Shown piece by piece: positions 51,453 to 59,282 of a stretch of 64,000 nucleotides of DNA (within the stretch, counting starts at the first letter, position 1; each line of letters begins with the position of its first letter). The DNA is taken from NCBI RefSeq assembly GCF_021228295.1, contig NZ_JAJQPD010000003.1, positions 62,001 to 126,000 on the forward strand. Reading direction: 5' to 3'. The stretch is from Agromyces humatus (GTDB taxonomy: Bacteria > Actinomycetota > Actinomycetes > Actinomycetales > Microbacteriaceae). The notes under the pieces were generated by a model that saw only the letters and a program-made list of their open reading frames with translations, had not been told where the DNA came from and did not search any database. Made by a program: the position numbers and the translations under genes.

Positions 51453-54400
51453 TCACGGGCCGACTCGAAGGGTGACGGTCTGGGTCGTCGTGTTGCCGCT
51501 GTCATCGGTCGCGGTGTACTCCAAGGTGTAGACGGCGCCGTTGCGGGCGAGCACCTCGACCTCGGTGTCGGAGATCACGCGGATCTCTGCCTTGTGGCCC
51601 TCGGCCGTCGCACTCACCAGCTCCACCGTCACGTCGGGGTCGACGTTGTCGGTCGCCTCGATGTCGATCTCGACCGTGCGCCACTGGGCGTTCGGCGGGA
51701 AGATCGCATCGGGCGATGCCGTGACGCTCAACTCGGGCGCGATGACGTCGAGGTCGAGCCCGACGATCACCGGGTCGTGGTCGCTCGAGCGCCACTCGTC
51801 GGGTGCGAAGAGCGCGTCTTGGGCGGGGAGCTTGAACGTCATGTCGTAATCGATGAGGTTCGGCTCGTCGGAGTTGATGTGCCAGGCAGCTGCGCCCGTC
51901 ACCCGCTCGGTCAGCCCCGCACCGGCGAGCGCGTAGTCGAGGTAGCCGAGCTGCCCGTCGAACACGTACGAGTACGCCTCCTCGCCCTGGTCCTCGAACA
52001 ACAGGTCGGAGTAGCCGGCCTCGCGAAGCGCGTCGATCGGGTCCTCCTTGTCGTACGCGTTCAGGTCGCCCATGATGACCTCGTTGCCCGCGCCCTGACC
52101 GGTCGGGTCGCCCGCCAGCCAGTCGGCGAGGGCCTCAGCGGCGAGCGTGCGGGTGACATTGCAGTTGCCCGCACCGTCTCCGAGGTCGGGATCGCCGGCG
52201 CACGCCGATCCCTTCGACTTGAGGTGGTTCACCACGACGGTCACCTCGCCGCCGGCCCGCACGTCCGTGAAGGTCTGCGCCAGGGCGGGGCGGTTGAGGT
52301 CGGTGTTGAACCGGGGATCCTCGACTTCCGTGAGGACGGCGTGGTCGCCGGTCGGCGCGACCTCGGCCGGCTTGTAGATGAGCGCCGTCGTGATGACGTC
52401 GGTGCCCAGCACGCCCGTCGAGATGAAATCGTACGTGCCGTCTCCCACCTCGTCGTTCAGGGCCTCGACCAGCGTGCCCACCGCTTCATCCCCGTTGTTC
52501 TCGATCTCGATGAGCCCGACGATGTCTGCGTCGATCTCGGCGATCGCCGAGACGATCTTCGCCTCCTGCCGCTCGAACTCCTCGGGGGTGTTCGCTCCGC
52601 GCGAGTCGAGCGTCGTGAAGTAGTTCAGCACGTTGAAGCTCGCCACCTTGGTCGTGCCGCCGACCTCGGGCACGCCGTTGTCGGCGCGCAGGTTCACGGC
52701 CTCGAAGTCGGCGCCCTCAGTGGGCTGCACACGCCAGCGGATCGACGAGTTGTCGGTGCCGTCGCGGCGGTGATCGAGGATGCCCGTGAGGTTCGACACG
52801 AGGTCGCCGCCGCGGAACGAGTTGTCGAGCGTGAACACGTCGCCGTTCGGGTGGATCGCCGGGTCGGGGTTCTGGAAGAAGCGACCGTCGTCGATCGTGA
52901 TGCGCTCGGCGAGGTTCTTCGCCACGAGTTCATCGAACTCGGGTGAGCCCGGCTCGACGACCGCGGTGGGCGTCATCTGCCGGCCGATGCCGACGTCGAT
53001 CGTGCCGTAGCGCGCGTACTCGAAGGTCTCGAGGATCGCGAGTTCCTGCGACAGCGTCACGCGCATGCCCTCGAGCGACTCATAGTCCCCGGGCGCGGCC
53101 GGGATGCTGAACGCCTCCGCCGCCGGAACCGCGAGCCCGGTGGCGCAGACCGCAGCGGCGTCGGCCGTGACTTCGGTCATGCCGAAGAACTCGCTGACCT
53201 CACCCACGACGTGCACCTCATCGCCCACAGCGACGTCGAGCCCGCCGGGTGCGTAGACGAAGATGCCGTCGGATGTCGCGGCGTCACCGTCACCCGCGTC
53301 TTGCAGGTAGTAGCCGTCGTACTGGCCGGTCGACTGGAAGTCGCCGACGACGACGCCTTCGATCTCGACGGTGTCGCCGACGCTCGGAGAGACGTCGCCC
53401 GAACCCTGCACGGCACCGATCGTCACGACCGGCGTCTCGCAGTTCGCCTCGACCGGCGGCTCCTCAGGAGCTTCGGTGGTGTTCTCGGCGCCCGGGGTGT
53501 TCAGGGCCTCAGCATCGATGAGGGTTCCCGTGTTGCCGGGGATGCCGGCGAGGTCGAAGTCGTTGCGCACCCAGTCACCGGTGGTGTCGGTGTCGGTGCC
53601 GTCGGGGATTCGGGATGCACCGCCCGGGGCGAACGGCAGGCCGTCGTACGAGACGCCCAGCGTCACGCCGCCGTAGGTCAGATCGCCCGAGCCGCCGTCG
53701 TTGACGGCGATCGAATCGACGACCTCGACGCCGGCCGGCAGGTCGAGCACGCCGTCGTCGTTCGTGTCGAGGTCGTTGCCGAGCGCACCCGCGAATCCGG
53801 TCACGAGCAGGAACGAGATCGAGCCGTTCTCGAGGGAATTCACGGGCAGCGAGACGAGTGAGCGACCGTCGGCGTCGGGGGCGCCGAAACCGATGACCTC
53901 ATCGACCAGGCCCCGGGCGGTCGGCACTGCTGCCGAGAAGTCGCCTTCGATCTCGAGCAGGCGGTACGCACTGAGGTCGGCGTTCGGCTCGGCCAGCAGT
54001 TCGACGTATTCGACGTCGTCGCCGGCGGTGCTGTGCGAGACCTCGTTGATCACCGTTGCCTGCGGGCCGACGTCGCCGCACGTCGCGGTGTGCGATCCGA
54101 GCCCGTTGAAGGTGTCGGTCGCGAATCCCTCCCACTCGACCGCTGGGGCGAACGTGTCATTCGTGATCGTGTCGCCGGCGCACACCGAAGCCAGGCGCCG
54201 CAGCGTATTGTCGGCGGTCGAGACGAGACCGCTGCCCCACTCGGTGCCGGGGTCGGACCCGACCTGGCCGAGGGAGTCGACGGCCACGCCGCCGCGTGTG
54301 AGCACGACGGCGTCATCGCCGTTGAACCAGCCGGCGCCGTTCGTCTGGTCGGCCTGCGCGAGGATGGCGGCTGCGGCGGAGGCCTGGGCGACGACGTAGA

Positions 54401-54689
54401 CGTCACCGGCTGCCACGGTGCCGGTGAGCGCGATGTTCAGCCCGGAGGTGGCCGTGCCATTGAAGTACATCTGCACCCCGTAGCCACCGGCCGCGAGATC
54501 GACCGATGCCCCCGTGCCGTTGTAGATCTCGATCGCCTTGTTGTTCGACGACCCCTCGATGTACTCGCTGATGAACAGCTCGGTCGGCACCGCAGCCTGG
54601 GCGGCAGTCGCCGGGGCGGCAGCCAGTCCCACGGCGAGCAGTGCGCCCGCCGCCATCGTGACGGTGACTCGTTGGACGACGTGTTTCAT
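51453..54689 (-). CDS. Secreted ExeM/NucH-like extracellular nuclease
   Basis: This 1078-residue exoprotein has a signal peptide (1-34) and two lamin-tail domains (about 38-170 and 212-330; LFISEYIEGSSNNKAIEIYNG and VINEVSHSTAGDDVEYVELL). An OB-like/NucH module (about 430-540) and an endonuclease/exonuclease/phosphatase domain (about 680-978) follow, with KVASFNVLNYF, IVGLIEIENNG, VVNHLKSKGS, IMGDLNAYDKEDP and SSDHDPV. A C-terminal Ig-like module (980-1078) closes it. It degrades extracellular DNA, possibly for nutrients or phosphate. ATG 54689 has GGGGAG 8 bases upstream; longer frames run through other genes. Confidence 0.92.
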   Translation of the reverse strand: MKHVVQRVTVTMAAGALLAVGLAAAPATAAQAAVPTELFISEYIEGSSNNKAIEIYNGTGASVDLAAGGYGVQMYFNGTATSGLNIALTGTVAAGDVYVVAQASAAAAILAQADQTNGAGWFNGDDAVVLTRGGVAVDSLGQVGSDPGTEWGSGLVSTADNTLRRLASVCAGDTITNDTFAPAVEWEGFATDTFNGLGSHTATCGDVGPQATVINEVSHSTAGDDVEYVELLAEPNADLSAYRLLEIEGDFSAAVPTARGLVDEVIGFGAPDADGRSLVSLPVNSLENGSISFLLVTGFAGALGNDLDTNDDGVLDLPAGVEVVDSIAVNDGGSGDLTYGGVTLGVSYDGLPFAPGGASRIPDGTDTDTTGDWVRNDFDLAGIPGNTGTLIDAEALNTPGAENTTEAPEEPPVEANCETPVVTIGAVQGSGDVSPSVGDTVEIEGVVVGDFQSTGQYDGYYLQDAGDGDAATSDGIFVYAPGGLDVAVGDEVHVVGEVSEFFGMTEVTADAAAVCATGLAVPAAEAFSIPAAPGDYESLEGMRVTLSQELAILETFEYARYGTIDVGIGRQMTPTAVVEPGSPEFDELVAKNLAERITIDDGRFFQNPDPAIHPNGDVFTLDNSFRGGDLVSNLTGILDHRRDGTDNSSIRWRVQPTEGADFEAVNLRADNGVPEVGGTTKVASFNVLNYFTTLDSRGANTPEEFERQEAKIVSAIAEIDADIVGLIEIENNGDEAVGTLVEALNDEVGDGTYDFISTGVLGTDVITTALIYKPAEVAPTGDHAVLTEVEDPRFNTDLNRPALAQTFTDVRAGGEVTVVVNHLKSKGSACAGDPDLGDGAGNCNVTRTLAAEALADWLAGDPTGQGAGNEVIMGDLNAYDKEDPIDALREAGYSDLLFEDQGEEAYSYVFDGQLGYLDYALAGAGLTERVTGAAAWHINSDEPNLIDYDMTFKLPAQDALFAPDEWRSSDHDPVIVGLDLDVIAPELSVTASPDAIFPPNAQWRTVEIDIEATDNVDPDVTVELVSATAEGHKAEIRVISDTEVEVLARNGAVYTLEYTATDDSGNTTTQTVTLRVGP

Positions 54690-54873
54690 CAGCACACTCC
54701 CCGGCTTCACTGCGCGGGCGCCGGCCTGGCTCCCGGGCGACAATGCCGCCAGACTACGAGGCGCCCGTCCTCGCGGGAAGACCCGGTGCGCGAACACTCG
54801 GTGAACCGCTCGGATGTGCACGATTTCCGAGATCTCTGCGCATCTGCGCACGCACATTTGCGATGATTGATGG

Positions 54874-55641
54874 ATGACCCGGCAGCCACCCGCCCTCATC
54901 GGAATCTCGCACGGCACCTCGTCGAGCGAGGGGCGCGCAGCGGTGCGGGCGCTGCACGAGGCCGTCGCGGCGGCCATCGTCGATCGTGCGACCTGGGTCG
55001 GCGCCGACGCCGGCGCCGACGACCCGCCGCGCGCACCGAGCGTGCGGCTCGGACACGTCGACGTCGAGCAGCCCGACGTGCCGGCCACCCTGGCCTCGCT
55101 GGAGCCGGGCGAACCCGCGGTCGTCGTGCCGCTGCTGCTCTCTGCCGGGTACCACGTGCACGTCGACCTCACCGAGGCCGTCGCCGAGGCGCAGTCATCC
55201 GACCGCCCGGTCGCGCTCGCCGGGGCGCTCGGGCCCGACGATCGGCTGGCCACCGTGCTCGCACGTCGTCTCGACGAAGCAGGGGTGCGCGACGACGACG
55301 CGGTCGTGCTCTCGGTCGCGGGCTCGAGCGACGGGCGCGCCGTGCGCGACTGCCGCGACATGGCCAAGCGGCTCGCGGCGGCCTGCGGTCGCGACATCCG
55401 CCTCGGATTCCTCTCGGCGGCGTCGCCGCTGCTGATCGATGCGATCGCGCAGGCGCGAGAGGATGCCCCGGGCGCGCGCGTCGTCGTCGCGAGCTACCTG
55501 CTCGCGCCCGGGTACTTTCAAGACCTGGCCGAGGCCGCCGGCGCCGACGTCGTGAGCGCCCCGCTGCTCACGACCGATGCGCCGGTGCCCGGCGAGCTCG
55601 TCGAGATCGTGCTCGATCGCTACGACGCAGCCGCAGGCTGA
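54874..55641 (+). CDS. CbiX/sirohydrochlorin chelatase-like protein
   Basis: This 255-residue protein is related to CbiX-type chelatases: HGTSSSEGRAAVRALHEAV at the N-terminus, VVPLLLSAGYHVHVDL and VASYLLAPGYFQDLAEAAGADVVS. Two CbiX halves are fused in tandem, each with a metal-binding His (HGTSS; GYHVHVD), as in the long form. It would insert Co2+ or Fe2+ into sirohydrochlorin (cobalamin or siroheme). No other tetrapyrrole gene is visible here. Start ATG 54874 is preceded by AT-rich DNA. It converges with the TetR gene with a 22-bp overlap. Confidence 0.85.
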   Translation: MTRQPPALIGISHGTSSSEGRAAVRALHEAVAAAIVDRATWVGADAGADDPPRAPSVRLGHVDVEQPDVPATLASLEPGEPAVVVPLLLSAGYHVHVDLTEAVAEAQSSDRPVALAGALGPDDRLATVLARRLDEAGVRDDDAVVLSVAGSSDGRAVRDCRDMAKRLAAACGRDIRLGFLSAASPLLIDAIAQAREDAPGARVVVASYLLAPGYFQDLAEAAGADVVSAPLLTTDAPVPGELVEIVLDRYDAAAG

Positions 55642-56297
55642 ACCGCGAGGTCGTCGACGTCGGCGAGCGGCCGCAGCACCTCGGGGTCGGCGCCCGCGGC
55701 GAGCAGACGCGCCACCATGGCCCGACGCGCGAACACGTACGGCTCGTTCGAGTCGTGCAGCAGCGAGCGGGTGTTCGCGCCGTCGAGCAGCGCGATGAAC
55801 TCGAACGCGAGCTGTGCGGCATCGGTGCCCGGGGGCAGCTGGCCCTGGTCGATCGCATAGCCGATCGCCACGCGCACGTAGTCGTTCCAGCTCTGGAACG
55901 ACCGTGCCACGGCGTCGCGCACCGGTCCTGGCTTGGCATCGAGCTCGACCGCGGCCGAGGCGAAGAAGCACCCGCCCGGGAACACCCGGTCGCGCGAGTA
56001 GGCGATCCAGCGGTCGAGCAGTACGACGACGCGACGGATGCCCCGGGGCTCGACCCGCGCCGGTTCGAGCACTGCCTCGCGGAACCGATGCGCCGCCGCG
56101 TCGACCGTCGCGAGTTGCAGCCGCTCTTTCGTGCCGAACAGGGTGGCGACCCCGCTCTTGCTGACACTCGCCGCCGCGGCGAGGCGGCCGATCGTGAGCC
56201 CGTCGAGCCCGTCGATCGAAGCGAGGTCGACGGCGCTCGCGAGCACGAGGCGCCGTGAGGCGTCGCCCCGAGCCTTTCGTCCGTCGATCTCCGTCAT
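55620..56297 (-). CDS. TetR/AcrR family regulator
   Basis: This 225-residue repressor has an N-terminal helix-turn-helix (TIGRLAAAASVSKSGVATLFGTKERLQLATVDAAAHRFRE) and a C-terminal TetR ligand-binding domain (CFFASAAVELDAKPGPVRDAV onward). ATG 56297 is the start. It is divergent from the alpha/beta hydrolase and the 136-bp gap holds two tandem operator-like palindromes, so it likely represses both genes. The inducer is unknown. Confidence 0.92.
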   Translation of the reverse strand: MTEIDGRKARGDASRRLVLASAVDLASIDGLDGLTIGRLAAAASVSKSGVATLFGTKERLQLATVDAAAHRFREAVLEPARVEPRGIRRVVVLLDRWIAYSRDRVFPGGCFFASAAVELDAKPGPVRDAVARSFQSWNDYVRVAIGYAIDQGQLPPGTDAAQLAFEFIALLDGANTRSLLHDSNEPYVFARRAMVARLLAAGADPEVLRPLADVDDLAVQPAAAS

Positions 56298-56312
56298 GTC
56301 TTGTATTTTACG

Positions 56313-56349
56313 CACGATCGTTCGTATAGTGTAAGTACGACCGTTCGTA
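56313..56349. promoter_or_regulatory. Tandem TetR operator palindromes
   Basis: TACGA-CCGT-TCGTA (56336-56349) is a perfect palindrome, and an imperfect twin CACGA-TCGT-TCGTA (56313-56326) lies 23 bp to its left, giving about two helical turns between centres. AT-rich spacer bases between them stand out. Likely TetR dimer-binding sites. Confidence 0.78.
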
Positions 56350-56365
56350 TTGTTTGATTCGGCCC

Positions 56366-56415
56366 GCTCGAGCAGTCGGTCGAGCAGCCGGTCGAGCAGC
56401 ACGGTTCGAGCAACC
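56366..56415. repeat. 12-bp tandem repeat related to REP family A head
   Basis: CGGTCGAGCAGC-like units recur about four times (starting 56366, 56377, 56389 and 56402), in the 5' leader of the hydrolase gene. The unit shares GGTCGAG with the family A head. It is not coding and ends before the ribosome site. Confidence 0.6.
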
Positions 56416-56433
56416 GATCCCGAGGAGACACCG

Positions 56434-57369
56434 ATGTCCGCAGCATCCGCCATCGCCACCGGCATCCGCACCGCCGGCGCGGTCTCGCCCGCACTCGCGG
56501 GCCGCCTCGCCTTTCCGCTGTTCATGCGCGTCGGCAGGCGAACGCCCGTCGCGCCCGCCGACCGGGCCACGCACGCCGCGGCCCGGCGCGGCACCGTGCG
56601 CATTCCGGGCCTGCGCCGAGCGGGCGCCGACGTCGTCACCTACGAGTGGGGCACGGGCGCCGACACGGTCGTGCTCGCGCACGGCTGGCAGTCTCGGGCG
56701 AGCGTCTTCGCACCGCTCGTGCGCGAGCTGCGCAGCGAAGGCTTTCGGGTCGTCGCCTTCGACGCGCCCGCGAACGGCGACTCGCCGGGCAGGGGAACGT
56801 ACCTCGTCGACCACCTCGACACCATCACCGAACTTCAGCACCGCCACGGCGCGTTCCACGCGATCGTCGGCCACTCGTTCGGAGCCCTCGCCGCGCTCGT
56901 CGCGGTGCACGACGGCATCGCCGCGCGCCGGGTGGTGGGCGTGGCGGGCGCCGGTTCTCCCGACGTGTTCATCGAGGGCTTCGGCGACGTGGTCGGCCTC
57001 GACCGGCCGAGCCGCGACGCGCTCGCGCGGCGGTTCGCCGCCCGGCTCTTCCCCGGCGGGCCCGACCCGTTCGAGCGCTTCTCGGCGCTGCGGCATCCGC
57101 TGCCCGATGCGACCTCGCTGCTGCTCGTGCACGACCGCGGCGACCGCCGGGTGCCGTTCACGCAGTCCCAACGGCTGGCCGAGGTCAACGGCCCGAGCGC
57201 TCGCCTCGTCGCCACCGACGGCCTCGGCCACAACCGCATCCTGCGGGCCGACGTCACGCTCGACGAGGTCACCGCGTTCCTGACGGCGGCTGATGTCGTC
57301 GGCGGGCGCACGGCCGGTCGATCGGGCGCGGGTCAGGCGCCTCGCCTCGAGCGCACGACCGCCTCGTAG
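56434..57369 (+). CDS. Alpha/beta hydrolase
   Basis: This 311-residue alpha/beta hydrolase has the oxyanion segment LAHGWQSRASVFAPL, the nucleophile elbow GHSFGAL (Ser in G-H-S-F-G), and a late LLVHDRGDRRVPF region with a GHNRIL histidine. The substrate is unknown. ATG 56434 is preferred because CGAGGAG lies 7 bases upstream. It is divergent from the TetR gene and overlaps the stop of the glycosyltransferase by 37 bp (convergent). Confidence 0.87.
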   Translation: MSAASAIATGIRTAGAVSPALAGRLAFPLFMRVGRRTPVAPADRATHAAARRGTVRIPGLRRAGADVVTYEWGTGADTVVLAHGWQSRASVFAPLVRELRSEGFRVVAFDAPANGDSPGRGTYLVDHLDTITELQHRHGAFHAIVGHSFGALAALVAVHDGIAARRVVGVAGAGSPDVFIEGFGDVVGLDRPSRDALARRFAARLFPGGPDPFERFSALRHPLPDATSLLLVHDRGDRRVPFTQSQRLAEVNGPSARLVATDGLGHNRILRADVTLDEVTAFLTAADVVGGRTAGRSGAGQAPRLERTTAS

Positions 57370-58490
57370 AACGCCGCGTGCGCCTGGGTGACGGCGGCGT
57401 CGTCGAGCAGGCCGTGAGTGGCCGCAGCCGCGATCGCGAGCCGCACGCGCAGGTCTGCATCGGCGTCGAGTCGGCCGAGCGCCGCGGCGAGCGCGTCGAT
57501 GTCGCGCGGCGGCACGAGCAGGCCGTTGACGCCGTCGGTGATCCACTCGGCGGGACCGCCCTCGTCGGCGGCGATGACCGCGCGGCCCGCCGCGAGGTAC
57601 TGCAGCACGTTCTGGCCGAGCGGTTCGGGGCGGGTCGACGCCTGCACGGCGACATCCCATCCGGCGAGCAGCGTGTCGACGTCGTCGACGTGGCCGAGGA
57701 AGTCGACCTGCCCTGCGACACCGACCTCTGACGCCCGGCGGCGCAGGTCCTCGAGGTGCCGCTCGTGCCCGAAGGGTGCGTCGCCGGCGAGCTGCAGGCG
57801 CACGTCGCGGTCACGGAACACGCGCGCGAACGCCTCGAGCAGCACGTGCTGCCCCTTCCACGGGTCGATGCGGGCGAGCATCCCGACCGTCTGGATCGGA
57901 CCGCGCACCGGGGCGGCAGCGGCGCCGATGCGCAGTCCCGACGCACTGGGGATCACCTCGGCGAGCGCTCCGTGGCGAAGGTGCGGACGTGCCGACTCGA
58001 GCGTTGCGCCCGAGTTGGCGATGACGCCGTCGGCTCGCGGCAGCACCACGCGCACCATCAGTTCGCAGCCCGCCCGGCCAAGGGCCTCGACGTCGACGAG
58101 ATCACGCAGGTGCACGACGAACGGCACGCGCGACGTGCGCGCGGCCAGCGCACCGTAGGCCGCCGCGCGGGCGGTGTTGGCGTCGACGAGGTCGGCGCTG
58201 CCGAACGCCCGCGACGAGCGCACGGAGGCGGCCTGCGCGACGACCCGCAGCCCGACCGAGAGCGCCGCGCCCAGGCCGCCGGAGGTCGCCCCGGCCGGCT
58301 GTCGGACGCCGGCGATCGCGCGAGGAACACGAGACGGCACCGCGTCGTAGACGCCGAGCGCACGATCGGATGTCGCAGCGAGCAGCAGGTACGGCGCCCA
58401 CGACGGCTCGGCGCGCAGCATGCGAAGCAGTGCGAACTCGGCACCGCCGCCGACGTTGGTGTGATCGAGATGCAGCACCCGCAGCGTCAC
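57333..58490 (-). CDS. Glycosyltransferase family 4
   Basis: This 385-residue GT4 enzyme has an N-terminal LHLDHTNVGGGAEFALLRML Rossmann domain, a VIPSASGL linker and a GT4 C-terminal domain (VGMLARIDPWKGQHVLLEAF, EPLGQNVLQYLAAGRAVIAADEGGPAEWITDGVNGLLVPP). It retains anomeric configuration and probably adds a sugar to a lipid-linked surface polysaccharide. ATG 58490 overlaps the LMW-PTP stop by 4 bases (ATGA). Confidence 0.92.
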   Translation of the reverse strand: MTLRVLHLDHTNVGGGAEFALLRMLRAEPSWAPYLLLAATSDRALGVYDAVPSRVPRAIAGVRQPAGATSGGLGAALSVGLRVVAQAASVRSSRAFGSADLVDANTARAAAYGALAARTSRVPFVVHLRDLVDVEALGRAGCELMVRVVLPRADGVIANSGATLESARPHLRHGALAEVIPSASGLRIGAAAAPVRGPIQTVGMLARIDPWKGQHVLLEAFARVFRDRDVRLQLAGDAPFGHERHLEDLRRRASEVGVAGQVDFLGHVDDVDTLLAGWDVAVQASTRPEPLGQNVLQYLAAGRAVIAADEGGPAEWITDGVNGLLVPPRDIDALAAALGRLDADADLRVRLAIAAAATHGLLDDAAVTQAHAAFYEAVVRSRRGA

Positions 58491-59197
58491 ACCTGGCGCC
58501 GCCCCCGGGGGCGCGCCTGCGTCGAGCCGGCGGGGCCTGCGGAGCCTGCCGTTTCGCTGTTGAACGAGAACTCGGCCGCCTCGGCGGCCGCGTCGTAGGC
58601 CGCGACCTCGCCCCGCGGCATCCCGAACAGCACCTGAGCCAGCCGTGCGAGCGGCGGAACCTGCTGCCTGGCCATCTCGCGATAGGCCTCGTCGTCTTTG
58701 CCCTCAGGGTCGACGATGTCGTCCCCGCCCGAGCGGTCACCGGGTGTCGCCCGGTTCTCTGCGAGCGACGCGACCCGAAGTCGCAGCTCCTCGACCGAGC
58801 TCGGTGCGGGCATCGTCGGCAACGTCGCCGCGATGCGCCCGGCCTCGCGCATCGTGAACGTCGAGCGGACCGAACCCGGCACCAGGTCGAGCACACTGCC
58901 CCGCTGACGCGTCGACGAGACGAGCACCAGGTCGGCCGCACGGATCATGCCCTCGGTGATCTGCGAAGCCCGATGACCCGAGCCGTCAGCGCCGAGCGCC
59001 TCGGCGATGACGCGCGCTCTGGGCCCCATCGGGGCGCCCACCGGCGCGCCGAGCCCCGCGCTCGTCACCTCGACCTGTGCTCGAAGCGGCGACGGCAGAT
59101 ACCAGTCCACCCACCGCTCGAGCAGGACCGCGCCGAGCGCCGATCGATTGACGTTGCCCTGGCAGACCACGAGCACCGTGAACGACTCCGCACCCAC
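58487..59197 (-). CDS. Low-molecular-weight protein tyrosine phosphatase (Wzb-like)
   Basis: This 236-residue phosphatase has the P-loop CQGNVNRS (Cys12, Arg18) near the N-terminus and the conserved DPEGKDDEAYREM with the general-acid Asp. It is longer than the usual 150 residues because of a C-terminal extension rich in Ala/Gly/Arg. Such enzymes dephosphorylate BY-kinases and control exopolysaccharide export in Gram-positives. GTG 59197 is favoured since AGGGGG is 5-6 bases upstream. Overlapping the downstream GT4 by 4 bases and facing another glycosyltransferase gene, it belongs to a surface-polysaccharide locus. Confidence 0.9.
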   Translation of the reverse strand: MGAESFTVLVVCQGNVNRSALGAVLLERWVDWYLPSPLRAQVEVTSAGLGAPVGAPMGPRARVIAEALGADGSGHRASQITEGMIRAADLVLVSSTRQRGSVLDLVPGSVRSTFTMREAGRIAATLPTMPAPSSVEELRLRVASLAENRATPGDRSGGDDIVDPEGKDDEAYREMARQQVPPLARLAQVLFGMPRGEVAAYDAAAEAAEFSFNSETAGSAGPAGSTQARPRGRRQV

Positions 59198-59282
59198 TGT
59201 GGCCCCCCTTTTCGGCACGTTTCGCGGACGACCCCGCCCACCGCAGCACGGCTAGGGTTTCCGTTAGGAGTCTAGAGGGGGT

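Noticed and set aside
54690..54873. Riboswitch (cobalamin type) upstream of the CbiX-like gene
   Set aside because: No B12-box core or other conserved riboswitch pattern is visible in these 184 bases.
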